A stretch of 64,000 bases of DNA from an uncultured Caulobacterales bacterium (GTDB lineage Bacteria > Pseudomonadota > Alphaproteobacteria > Caulobacterales > Maricaulaceae), in NCBI GenBank assembly GCA_937929915.1, contig CALFUN010000005.1:20665-84664 (forward strand). The letters run 5' to 3'. A program made the translations under genes and the position numbers. Numbering within the stretch: the first letter of the stretch is position 1; each line of letters opens with the position of its first letter. Shown one piece after another: positions 27,201 through 36,082 of the stretch. The notes beneath the pieces are model-generated. The model did not search any database. It saw only the letters and a list, made by a program, of their open reading frames with translations, and was not told the DNA's origin.

Positions 27201-30200
27201 GCGCTGCGCCTAGGCCTGCCTCTAATGTATCATTTGCGCCGTCATTATCAGAATCAACATCAAGGTAATCCGCAAGCTCATCTGGCATGGCCGCGCCTGC
27301 ATCCGTATTCACGGGCATGATTAAAACTTCGCCCGCCATCGCAGCCCCTGTGCCTGCTGTGACTGTGCGTGTGTCATAATTATCATCAAGACCATCGCGA
27401 TTTACATCCACAAAACTGCCGCCCGCATTTGGATCACCTGTGCCGCTTGGCGCGATATAATCAGCTGTTGCTTGGGCTTCGACATTATCTGTAATCCCGT
27501 CATTATCACTATCAATATCGAGATGGTCTGCAATGCCGTCATTATCCGTATCGGGTAAATTCGCCAGCGTTGGCAACGCTTGGTCTGGCGGCCCTGCTCC
27601 ATCATTAGAGCTAGTCGTCACCCCTTGCAGAATAAATTCAGCCACCGGGTTTGCCGTATCAAAATCATTAATACGGAAAATCTGGCCTGTTGTATTCTGG
27701 CTAAAGAATATTTCACTTTCGCCGCTCACAGGATCCGTGGCAACCCAGCCAGCTCCAAATAATCCTAAATTACCTGTGGCAGGAAACTCTCCTAAAATCT
27801 GAACTTGATTGAGCGTAACTGTATCGCCATTGGCCACGCCTGACAGGTCAGCAAATTGCAGAAAGGTCCCATCTGTCGTATTTGCAATCTGATAGAAAAT
27901 TGAATCAACAATTAAAAACTCGCCTCTCACTTCTTCGGTTAAGTTAAACGACAAGACAAGAGGATCATCCGTTGAACCAACATCACCCGTAATATTAAAT
28001 AATGATATTTCTGTCGCGTCACTGCGCGCAGCTAAGAACCCATTAAAGATAGTTCCTGCAAACTGGGAACGAATAGCATCTGACGGACGCCCAATTAAAA
28101 AGGCTTCCCCGTCTCTATCAATTTTAATTAAATCATCGGCAAGCACGGTATTACCCGCCGCATCAACACCGCCAGCTTGGGCGACGCCATAAATGAAATC
28201 ACTATCAGGATCATAGCCTGTCGCATTGATACGGAAACCTGCCGCTTCGCCAATGGGAACATAGCTGTTTGAAAGAGCATTAAATGAGAAAAGCTGACCA
28301 GATTCAATCGGCTCGCCATTAATCGTGCCCGTATTGACAATTTGATAAAAACCCGGGCCTTCATCAAAAGCATCGGCTTGACCAGCCACGCCAGCTATAG
28401 GTACAAGCCCTGCTTCGATAACATCTAAAATGCCATCATTATCATCATCTACGTCTTCAGAATCAATAACACCGTCACCATCTGTATCTGCGGCCAGATT
28501 AATCACGAAAGATGAAGAGGATAAGGACGATGTATTCGTCGGAGCCATGCCGCCGCTATTATCAATAATTGTAGATGGCGGATTGGAAGCTATGCCTTCT
28601 GAGAGATCTGATACTCTAAATTCAAGGCGAGCGCCTAACAAAAACCCAGGCTCTGCGATAAAACGAATATAGGTATCAGCCGCTAGTAATAAGGCTTCCC
28701 CATCAGGTACGGGGGTCGCATCCAAATTATCATCATCGCCGAGTTGGAAATCTGTAAATTCATGATCTTCAAACCCTGCCGCTGTTCGGACATATTGAAA
28801 CCGCCCGCCGCTTTCATCAGCCAAGATGACACCGATTGCAAACTCTGCTTGTTCTGGATCATCAATATTTAATTGTGCGAGTAAATCCGCAACAGAAATC
28901 AAGCCAAGGTCAGAGGCCGATGCTCCATTGGCTATGGCCTCGCGTACATCATCACCCGTAAGAGTTGCAACATTTTCCGTCAATTCTGGAGAGATACGTA
29001 AAATAGGCACCGGGGTTTGCACGCCTGCCTCAGCCACCGTCCCGTCAGCTGTTATAGGGTTGATTGTTGGAGCTGGCGCGTCATTTGCACGCTCTACGCT
29101 CAAGGTCGACGTAGCCAGAATAACACCTGTGGAATCTGTGACTTCAAAATCAAAGAAACGCGCACCATCTGTGTTATTTTGATCGAGATTTTGATAGGCA
29201 ATTAAGCGAAGAAAACCTTGGAGGTCTTCGGAGTCAAACACAGGCCCATTCGCATTCCGAATAACAACTGTAAGATCGCTACCACCTGGAGCATTACCAT
29301 TTGCACCACTATTTGTGGTAGTGCCATTATTCCCGCCTCTCTGCTCTATGGTCACAATAAATTCTGTATCGCCGAATATAAGCGGGTCACTGGCGTCAAT
29401 CTCGCCCGTTTCAAGATTGACCGTTAATTGCAAACTGCCCGCATCAATCCGTAGCAATTCATCTTCGCCGTCATTATTATCTGGTAAGCGTACAGAAATC
29501 GCCACTTCAGCTATATTATCTTCAGGATCATCAATAATAGCGTCTAAAGCCAGAAGATTGACAAGCGGCTGGCCCGGTTGATCTTCAACAAAAACATCCG
29601 TAAAGTCAGTCCCTGGCAAAGCTCCGTTTAAATCTACAACAGGTACATCATTCTCGCCTGTGAAATTAATTGTCACTACCGCGCTATCTGCCGCGCCGCT
29701 CGCATCGGTAATGGTATAAGTAAAGCTATCCGTGGCCGTTTCATTTATGTCTAAGCCATTAAACACACCATTTGGATCATAATCAAATGTGCCATCTGCA
29801 CGAAGTGTTAGCAGCGCCCCCGACCCTAACGTAATTTGCTGCCCAACATCACTAGCTTCCCCGTTCACATCGGTAACGGTGAAGCTATCTGCTGCAATAT
29901 CGCCGCCATTACCATTATCGTTAAAGACATTACTCGCAATAACGCCATCTTCTGTAATCGTAAATATATCATCTATCGCATCAAGAGCAGGCTCTACACC
30001 TAAAACCGTAATTGTAGACACCGCATCATTACTCACTTGCCCGCCGCTATCTGTAACACGCAAAGTTAAGCTTCGGTCAGTTCCCGTCCCTTCTGTCGGG
30101 GTGACGGAGGTGTTTTCATAAGTTATTCCGCGAATAAGACTATCAAGATTAGCTTGGGCAATGGGGCCGCCATCTTGCGCGGTAATATTCAATATACCTG

Positions 30201-33200
30201 CAACCGCGTCGAATTGAATAAAAATATCCGTACCGCCGATTGTTAGGCTTTGTTGTGATGTATCACTGCCGTCCAATGCAAGAGATAGGCTCATACCATT
30301 ATCACCGTTAAAGGTGATAATTTCACTCGCCCCGTCAGCAATATTATTTGGCTCAATTTGTAAGAGTGTAATATCGCCCTCGGCAATATCATCAACATCA
30401 GCGCTTTGCGCAGCAATATTAATTGGCGCATCCCCTTCAGTGAAGATCGCGCTAAAATCTGAATTTGTATCCGCGGTCGCTGGATCAGAGAATATATTGG
30501 TAAAATTACCATTGAGGCCAAAATTCGCGCCTGCTCTATCTCTGTCATAGAAAATTTCAAATGAAGACGTTGAAGAGAACACAAGCTGTACCGCATTGGC
30601 TGTATCTGTAATCTGCGCCCCAGGGTCACTATCGGTTGGAGCAAAGGTAATCTCTGCGCTATTTTCTGTAACAACTATATCCGTCCCCATAGAATCATTA
30701 CCGCCAGCAGGGCCTTCTAAGATAAACGCATCAATGCTGTTGGCGTTAACTGTAATGCGTTCTTGGCGCGTTGGGTCAGCCCCTACACCCGTGGCCGCAT
30801 CTAAATCTCCAATGAGGACTGTGAAATCAAGCGCGATAGGATTTCCGCTGACACTCTCAACAAGCTCATACCGAATAGTCGCTGTATTTTGAACCGTAGC
30901 CCCGCTTGCGCCATCGGCTCCCAAGCCAACATTCGCATTTCCGTCAATCACATTTAAAGTCGGATTATTTGGCCCTGCCGCATTCACAACTGTCGCTACC
31001 AAATTAACACTCACGCCATTAACGATGGCTACATTTTCATAAACTGCGCGCTCGGCTAAGGCCAGACCGTCCGCCTCAACTGTGCCGCCTTCATTCGTTA
31101 CGATTGGATCTGTAAATGTGAGGGGAATAAGTCCGTTTTCACCCGGTACAGCCGCTGTGGAGATAACATCTAAATCAAGCCTTGGCGTTTCATTCACAAT
31201 CGGATCAACCACGGCATCGCGAAAGTCAACATCCGCCGTTAAAGGTATGCCATTGGCTGCATCATTATCTGCATCAGGTAGAGCTGCTGCGCCTGTCGCA
31301 ATAGATTCATTGACGTTAAAGCCATCATTGGCGAGCGTGCCATTTTGCGTGTCTAAAACATCAGCCAGACCGTCGCCATCTGCATCGATATTGGAAAATA
31401 GCTCATCGCCTGTATTTGGGAGTCCATCAGGGCCATCACCAATATCAACTTGCCCGTCAGCATTAGCATCTGCAGCGCCCAACCCTGCCTCTGCAATATC
31501 AAACAAGCCATCATTATCAGAATCTATATCCAGATAATCGACATTATCCTCATCATCTGTATTTACAGGGACAAGACCATCACCGTCCCCCACTGTGGCC
31601 GCAGCAGAACTTGCAGTCAGCGTATTTGTGCCATTTGCATTACGGCTATCGTAATTATCATCTAATCCATCATTATTAATGTCAGTAATAGTAGAGCCGA
31701 TGCCAGATGGCGCAATATAGCCAAGTGTCGTCTGGGCTTCTATATTATCCGTAATACCGTCATTATCAGAATCGATGTCGAGTTGATTGGCAATACCGTC
31801 AGCATCAAAATCACTTTCTATCATAGCGGATACAGATGTACCCAAAACGAATGTTGTGACTTCAATACCTTCTTGGCGGCCTCGGTCATGAATAACGTCA
31901 ACCCCATATGTTTCTCCATCACCCAGGCCAAAAGCTACATCAAATAAGCGGTTAGCGTTTCTACCAGAATTTCGGACAACTTCTGTACCATCTGTTAAAA
32001 CTTGCCCCGCAACAACAGAGACACCGCCAACCGTATGCGCGCCCAGCCCATCTAATAGCGCCACTGGATCTTCGGAGAGCGTATGATCGATCGAGAAAAC
32101 ACCGCTTTCAACGCGTCCTGGTTGGCCGCCGCCATCAAGAGCCTGGCCTTGAAGATTATGTTGTGCGTCTGAAAAATTCAGTCCATTTGATGTTATCGAG
32201 TAGCTAAAATTATGTCCGTTCACATCTGGGACAGCGTAGATAAGTTGAAGCGCAATATCAGATCCAACTTGTCCAACATTCAGAGTCGGGGTGAAAGATC
32301 TATTTCCGTTCCCCCCGCTATTCCCATCGCCGTTAAAGCCCGTATAATTTAAGGTTAATGATCCAACCAGATTCCCTAGGCTATCAAGAACGGGAATTTC
32401 AAAAACTCCGCTACCGTCACCATTTTCCGTTAAAACCGTTGTGCCGATTGTAAACCCTTCAATGACGCTAACACCTTCATTCACATCCAAAATACCGTCA
32501 TTATCATCATCAACATCATCAATATCAGCCACGCCGTCCCCGTCAGTATCAAGCTCAACGGCAGGGTCAAATTGAATTGCGCCGATTAAGACGCCAAGTG
32601 CGCCTTTATTATTGGCATTATTAACATTGGGCGCATCGGCAATACGCGTTGTTGTACGGGTAAATTCAACCGAGGCAATATCCGTCGTTGCGCTCGTAAC
32701 TTCTAATATGCCCTGCGTATTAGTACCGCCCGCACCCACAACCCCTATAATATCGACTGAGCTACTCGCCGCAGGGTCGTGGGTTACAAAATCCGTAGAA
32801 ATAGCTTGATTACGGAAGATTAAACCCTCGCCAATGGGCGATTCATCATTCAGACGGAACATCGCATCGGTGATAATATTACCCGCCGCATCACGCGCAA
32901 CAAATCCTGTCAACTCTTCAGCTCCGTCGGCATTATTATTTAAAAAGCCAAATTGAATCGCAACAACATCAACCGCCTCTTCAAATGTGAGAGCATACTC
33001 TTCTGAGCTGCCCAATGTGGAATCATCCACAGCCGTACCGCCAACAAGGCTGCGGCCAAGACCAATTTCATTTGGCACATTCCCCGTTTCAAGCGTTAAT
33101 GTGCCGTCACTCCCTGTATCTGAATCTGTTCGGGTAAACGTGATAAGATTACCGTTAAACGTCGCCGATAAAGTATCATTACTATTGCTGAAATCTGATG

Positions 33201-34074
33201 CAGGATCAAAGTTCACATCAATCGGCCACCCTGATAATGATGAGCTATTATGAGCGCTCATATTTAAGGCCGTTACGGGCTGAGAAAAAACAGTTGGTGC
33301 AGGCTTATCTATATCCCCTGTATCTTTTATAGATGTAGCAGGGTTTACAAAAGTACTGTCAAAACTTGAATCTGGCGTAATGATATTTACGCCATTTTCA
33401 TCTGATTGCGTAGACAGATAATTAATTTGAACGGCGGAAATAGATGGAACAGATTCATGACTTACACTGACATTTTCTATCGTCACAACAGGGAGCGGTT
33501 TATCATCGCTCACGCCGTCAATATAAATTTCTCCGTTTTCAGGCAAAGGCGTTGTAAACGGTAACTCCGTATCTAGATCATCCAAACTAGCATACGTATT
33601 TTCACTCACAGGCTGCGGCGTTACGACAGCGATTGAGACATCACCCTTAGTCATATCGCTTTCGGGGTGCGTGGTAATGCCGGCGCTATCGGAAACGCCG
33701 TCATCAGGATTATAACTGCCTTGGTCTGGAGTTAAATCTTCAAGCGTTAAAACCTGGCCAATCGACGCTTCATTGACCTCTTCTAAGGCTGACAACAACG
33801 CCTCATTATCTGCCTCCGACTGGTCATTTTGCGCAACTACGCCGTCAAATGTCTCTTGCATTGTCTGGGTCACATCATCGGCTTGCATCGCGTCAACAGC
33901 TACATCTGCGCCTGTCACAAAGCCCGCCGCATCGAGTAAAATACGCGGCTCTAAGCTACGCAAGCCAAGCCCCAATGACGGATTTAACCCCGAAGAGCGC
34001 AGCCAATCTGTTTTATTATTATTTTTATTTACCGTGGTGTTTTGTATTAAATTTGATTTCACTAAATTTGACAT
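24241..34074 (-). CDS. Giant LEPR-XLL repeat protein, putative surface adhesin
   Basis: 3277 residues, very acidic. There is no hydrophobic signal peptide; instead the N-terminus carries the LEPR-XLL motif LEPRILLDAAG at residues 41-51. Roughly in order come an acidic Ser/Asp-rich spacer, a beta domain, thrombospondin type-3 calcium-type repeats (DTDGDGVADIDDVDDDNDG), another beta domain, more TSP3 repeats, cadherin-like and VCBS domains, a TSP3 block interrupted by a propeller-like domain (FRINATGYDPDSDFIYGVA), two near-identical putative Ig repeats, further VCBS/cadherin-like modules, and a roughly 230-residue C-terminal domain without known motif. RTX nonapeptides are not seen. Its neighbours at 34331-40382 encode a TolC lipoprotein, two adaptors and an M50-HlyD fusion, presumably its export machinery. 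It is inferred to act outside the cell in attachment or biofilm. Confidence 0.8.
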   Translation of the reverse strand: MSNLVKSNLIQNTTVNKNNNKTDWLRSSGLNPSLGLGLRSLEPRILLDAAGFVTGADVAVDAMQADDVTQTMQETFDGVVAQNDQSEADNEALLSALEEVNEASIGQVLTLEDLTPDQGSYNPDDGVSDSAGITTHPESDMTKGDVSIAVVTPQPVSENTYASLDDLDTELPFTTPLPENGEIYIDGVSDDKPLPVVTIENVSVSHESVPSISAVQINYLSTQSDENGVNIITPDSSFDSTFVNPATSIKDTGDIDKPAPTVFSQPVTALNMSAHNSSSLSGWPIDVNFDPASDFSNSNDTLSATFNGNLITFTRTDSDTGSDGTLTLETGNVPNEIGLGRSLVGGTAVDDSTLGSSEEYALTFEEAVDVVAIQFGFLNNNADGAEELTGFVARDAAGNIITDAMFRLNDESPIGEGLIFRNQAISTDFVTHDPAASSSVDIIGVVGAGGTNTQGILEVTSATTDIASVEFTRTTTRIADAPNVNNANNKGALGVLIGAIQFDPAVELDTDGDGVADIDDVDDDNDGILDVNEGVSVIEGFTIGTTVLTENGDGSGVFEIPVLDSLGNLVGSLTLNYTGFNGDGNSGGNGNRSFTPTLNVGQVGSDIALQLIYAVPDVNGHNFSYSITSNGLNFSDAQHNLQGQALDGGGQPGRVESGVFSIDHTLSEDPVALLDGLGAHTVGGVSVVAGQVLTDGTEVVRNSGRNANRLFDVAFGLGDGETYGVDVIHDRGRQEGIEVTTFVLGTSVSAMIESDFDADGIANQLDIDSDNDGITDNIEAQTTLGYIAPSGIGSTITDINNDGLDDNYDSRNANGTNTLTASSAAATVGDGDGLVPVNTDDEDNVDYLDIDSDNDGLFDIAEAGLGAADANADGQVDIGDGPDGLPNTGDELFSNIDADGDGLADVLDTQNGTLANDGFNVNESIATGAAALPDADNDAANGIPLTADVDFRDAVVDPIVNETPRLDLDVISTAAVPGENGLIPLTFTDPIVTNEGGTVEADGLALAERAVYENVAIVNGVSVNLVATVVNAAGPNNPTLNVIDGNANVGLGADGASGATVQNTATIRYELVESVSGNPIALDFTVLIGDLDAATGVGADPTRQERITVNANSIDAFILEGPAGGNDSMGTDIVVTENSAEITFAPTDSDPGAQITDTANAVQLVFSSTSSFEIFYDRDRAGANFGLNGNFTNIFSDPATADTNSDFSAIFTEGDAPINIAAQSADVDDIAEGDITLLQIEPNNIADGASEIITFNGDNGMSLSLALDGSDTSQQSLTIGGTDIFIQFDAVAGILNITAQDGGPIAQANLDSLIRGITYENTSVTPTEGTGTDRSLTLRVTDSGGQVSNDAVSTITVLGVEPALDAIDDIFTITEDGVIASNVFNDNGNGGDIAADSFTVTDVNGEASDVGQQITLGSGALLTLRADGTFDYDPNGVFNGLDINETATDSFTYTITDASGAADSAVVTINFTGENDVPVVDLNGALPGTDFTDVFVEDQPGQPLVNLLALDAIIDDPEDNIAEVAISVRLPDNNDGEDELLRIDAGSLQLTVNLETGEIDASDPLIFGDTEFIVTIEQRGGNNGTTTNSGANGNAPGGSDLTVVIRNANGPVFDSEDLQGFLRLIAYQNLDQNNTDGARFFDFEVTDSTGVILATSTLSVERANDAPAPTINPITADGTVAEAGVQTPVPILRISPELTENVATLTGDDVREAIANGASASDLGLISVADLLAQLNIDDPEQAEFAIGVILADESGGRFQYVRTAAGFEDHEFTDFQLGDDDNLDATPVPDGEALLLAADTYIRFIAEPGFLLGARLEFRVSDLSEGIASNPPSTIIDNSGGMAPTNTSSLSSSSFVINLAADTDGDGVIDSEDVDDDNDGILDVIEAGLVPIAGVAGQADAFDEGPGFYQIVNTGTINGEPIESGQLFSFNALSNSYVPIGEAAGFRINATGYDPDSDFIYGVAQAGGVDAAGNTVLADDLIKIDRDGEAFLIGRPSDAIRSQFAGTIFNGFLAARSDATEISLFNITGDVGSTDDPLVLSFNLTEEVRGEFLIVDSIFYQIANTTDGTFLQFADLSGVANGDTVTLNQVQILGEFPATGNLGLFGAGWVATDPVSGESEIFFSQNTTGQIFRINDFDTANPVAEFILQGVTTSSNDGAGPPDQALPTLANLPDTDNDGIADHLDIDSDNDGITDNVEAQATADYIAPSGTGDPNAGGSFVDVNRDGLDDNYDTRTVTAGTGAAMAGEVLIMPVNTDAGAAMPDELADYLDVDSDNDGANDTLEAGLGAAPATGLSNTMTDSDGDGLFDIFEGTDVNDGFDVNDENIIGDDGGIDGSFTSFNLNGPATLDADGGNAIPLVNDLDIRTQNIAPIALNDGAAAAYETDEDTSIIISAAEGVLSNDNDPNGDNLTVTRIATGTTESDLMTLSDGTGVNMPVAGDNGGLISVAPDGSITFDPNGDFEDLAIGETRTTSIVYQVDDGEGGTDTATLTVTVTGANDAPIVVDPTPLTPEVIPAQPIVDNRPITPLNVSPFFNDVDGEPLMFTAAGLPAGLMIDPGTGLITGTPDNSASIGGPNGDGVYIVTLTATDPEGELVTTTVTYTVSNPVPIIDMPVTDQMLTDGQDVTITPSISDPDADDLTYAATGLPAGLMIDSGTGQITGTVDNSASQGGPNADGVYTVTLTADDGEGGIVTDMFDITVTNPAPMASDDILRINEDGAGTINLLENDNDPDNDALIIDMAALADGTILPIGEAVTLPEGIVTLNRDGTVDFTAAPDFNGSLTIGYTINDGQGGTDVATLTIIVAPVNDAPILDLNGAEIGTDAAVSIANNDPSMAVISDVEITDIDSETLVSSGISGMITGLADGVDEIVTLGGQDLGLGTGGAMFDASAGGTLFTITSDGTAFDIAIASGPGNLADFQALLATLSYQNLADMPTLGDRSFTVFVSDDAGDVSNLAELIITVTPDVTAPQPPTIEAVFNLETGLVDVTGTGEPGATITLTFPNGETVTTLVDENGNYMASSTQQQPDGDVIADQTDISGNMSGSATDDYVNLDVIFVDRVAEAQMVEEAIERLDTLPVERSAAPINPVAFIGAEGVDGDFINLQRYFDKRSVEQQDNIQARSEDASFLGSVSYSPVGRSGDNADFLIVETVAFEHHISVQLTSTFDFVEGVNVQTWQVKSMNGAALPDWVDYMAGQDFAVIQRPLDQGMVDLQIKALLDNGMTATTSVQINLETGVMTRLGDSFVQSQTLSEQLALETQAFEKEGQDVLLALVS
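25970..26510 (-). repeat. Tandem putative-Ig (He_PIG-like) repeats in the giant gene
   Basis: Two adjacent modules of about 95 codons each share the segments AAGLPAGLMIDPGTG / AATGLPAGLMIDSGTG and GDGVYIVTLTA / ADGVYTVTLTA. The similarity extends to DNA: GTCAATCATTAGGCCCGCTG occurs near 26108 and 26399. This indicates a recent internal duplication. Confidence 0.75.
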
Positions 34075-34230
34075 GTGACCCCCCTAAAGAGTGCGTAATA
34101 AGAGTTCTTTTTTAAACCAGCGCGCAATAATTTGCGGTCTATGGTTTGGCTTTGTGAGCAAATGCAGATTTAAAAACCTTGGGACTCTTAGGGATGATGT
34201 TGGGGAGTTAATTTAAAACGCCGATAAATT

Positions 34231-34244
34231 CGAACACATGTTCG
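34231..34244. promoter_or_regulatory. CGAAC-N4-GTTCG palindrome upstream of the giant gene
   Basis: CGAACACATGTTCG is a near-perfect inverted repeat about 157 bases before the start codon, in an otherwise AT-rich gap (34075-34330) without ORFs. It matches the pattern CGAAC-N4-GTTCG known as the LexA box of Gram-positive bacteria; alphaproteobacterial LexA normally uses GTTC-N7-GTTC, so another regulator is equally possible. Confidence 0.35.
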
Positions 34245-34330
34245 TATCGAAATTTAAAATTAAATCGTAACCTAGATGAACATACCTAAAATACTGATCC
34301 ATAAATCCGAATAATTATTCTGGTCTTTGC

Positions 34331-35833
34331 TTATTGCCCTGGCATTTTGGCCCGCTTTGTCCAAAGCGTTTCCAAGCTTTCAGCAACAATGCTTATCTCT
34401 TCATCTCCGCGAATATCTGCCATATAAGGATCATAACCTAAAGCCGTGTAGATATGGGCAAAGGCCTCGGCCAATTCAGCCTGAATATTGTCACGCCGGG
34501 CTTCGGATAAAATACCGTTCATTTGTTCACGTACAAGCGTTTGCCGCGACGCATTTGAAGCGCGTGATAAAGCTTCAACTTGCTCAAGAATATCAGACTG
34601 TACCAGCGCACCATCATTGGCGGTTTGGTAAGCTTCCATAAGCCCTTCATAACGCACACGCGCCACACCAACTTGCGTCATCACAGCCATGGCCGTAGCA
34701 AGACCTTTTTGGCGCTCAAGCTCCGCGCCAGCTTTGGCCTTACGTTTACGCGCTGGTGTCGAAAACACTTTGAGTAAATTCCAACTCGCACGTGCGCCGT
34801 AATCAACCCAGTTTTGATTAAATAGAAAGTCATTAGAATTTACATTTAAACCGCCAAAGCCTTCTATACTTGGCAAAGCTTCCAAAACGGCGCTTTTGAT
34901 TTCCGCATCCCCTATACGCTGTGCATAAAGGCTTTCGCGCATTTCAGGACGGTTAATCAAGGCCGTCTCTATCATCTGCGCGTAATCCATTGTCAATTGA
35001 ACCGGGCTTGTCATTTGCGCAGGCGCTTGCAGGGTAAAATCTTGATCCGCAGACAGGCCCATCAAAGCAGCCAGTTCCATACGCGATGCCTGTAAGTCTC
35101 GCGAAAGACGCTGGGCTTGAGCTTGAATATCATTTAATTCACGTTGATAGGATAGAGCGGGCATGGGCGCTGTTCGGCGCGAGGCAAATTGCGCCCGCGA
35201 TTGCAAAAATGCTGCCTTCACTGTTTCTTCAAGTTGCTCAAGTTTTTGGTTTAAGCGTTCTGAACTTACGGCTCTATAATAAGCGCTATGCACATCTTCC
35301 ATGATCTCAATAATCGCTTTGCGGCGGCGTTCTTCATAAATTAGAGTTTCATTGGCAAGCTGTTCACTCCGAATTTTTGCAAGGCCAAAATCCAAAACAT
35401 TCCATGTGGCTGATAAATCCGAGGCAAAAACATCACGTTCTGTCGATGTTGATGGCTCCAAAGATTGTTGTCCTGACAATAAAGACACACTAGATGCCCC
35501 AGGTTGATTATCACGGCCATAATAGCTGCCATTAGCAACAACTTGCGGCAAAAGATCATATCGCGAGAGGTCATAATCTTTGGAGGCTAAATCAATCTCC
35601 AACATCGCAACACGGTGGTCTAAATTATTTTTTAGCGCACGTGCCATGGCTTCATATAATGTAATCTCACCTGTTACAGGCTCTTGCTGCGCGGCAATAT
35701 CGGCTCGCATTTGCACAGCATTTTGTGTTGTCTCAGCGATTGTTAAATCTTGCGGGGCGGTACTGCAGCCTACGCTAAATGCCCCTCCCACCATCAGAGA
35801 CGTCATAAGCAGTTTTCGTGTTAGATTTTGCAT
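34331..35833 (-). CDS. TolC-family outer-membrane lipoprotein
   Basis: About 500 residues from ATG 35833 (GGTGA eight bases upstream); the track's longer start would hide the lipoprotein signal. The signal ends FSVGC, so Cys22 should be lipidated, as in OprM/CusC-type channels. The mature part has the TolC duplication of long helices with two beta-strand regions (ATWNVLDFGLAKIRSEQLAN and ASWNLLKVFSTPARKRKAKAG are the two repeat halves). It lies 256 bases upstream of the giant gene on the same strand and is divergent from the adaptor operon. It is inferred to be the outer-membrane duct of the exporter encoded around it. Confidence 0.88.
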   Translation of the reverse strand: MQNLTRKLLMTSLMVGGAFSVGCSTAPQDLTIAETTQNAVQMRADIAAQQEPVTGEITLYEAMARALKNNLDHRVAMLEIDLASKDYDLSRYDLLPQVVANGSYYGRDNQPGASSVSLLSGQQSLEPSTSTERDVFASDLSATWNVLDFGLAKIRSEQLANETLIYEERRRKAIIEIMEDVHSAYYRAVSSERLNQKLEQLEETVKAAFLQSRAQFASRRTAPMPALSYQRELNDIQAQAQRLSRDLQASRMELAALMGLSADQDFTLQAPAQMTSPVQLTMDYAQMIETALINRPEMRESLYAQRIGDAEIKSAVLEALPSIEGFGGLNVNSNDFLFNQNWVDYGARASWNLLKVFSTPARKRKAKAGAELERQKGLATAMAVMTQVGVARVRYEGLMEAYQTANDGALVQSDILEQVEALSRASNASRQTLVREQMNGILSEARRDNIQAELAEAFAHIYTALGYDPYMADIRGDEEISIVAESLETLWTKRAKMPGQ

Positions 35834-35869
35834 GTTAATTTCACCATATTTTTCTACTATTAATTGCAT

Positions 35870-36082
35870 TAATACGGTAAAGGTCTAAACAAATATTTAA
35901 ATTGCACTCAATAATTGTATTTGTAAATTAATTACATAATCTAAGCCAATGTTTTATAATAATAATTTTAAATATTCTTGACACTTTACAGCAAATGCGT
36001 GTGCAGTTTAAATTCTTGTTAATTTAATTATGCAACTTTTAATATTATTCATATTGAATGATATTTGAAAAAGAGGCGGTCA
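35870..36082. promoter_or_regulatory. AT-rich divergent promoter region
   Basis: This very AT-rich gap separates the tolC-like gene (minus) from the adaptor operon (plus) and must hold both promoters. A perfect TTGACA -35-type hexamer occurs at 35978 on the plus strand, but no well-spaced -10 is obvious. The gene at 36083 has AGAGGCGG just upstream of its ATG. Confidence 0.4.

Noticed and set aside
24964-33253. Many plus-strand ORFs of 60-150 codons opposite the giant gene
   Set aside because: They are shadows of a repeat-rich, Asp/Gly/Thr-rich gene; their products are low-complexity Ser/Pro/Val strings with no ribosome sites or families.
24241-34074. Classical RTX type I substrate
   Set aside because: I saw no GGxGxDxux nonapeptide arrays and no ABC exporter nearby, so the RTX label is not supported.
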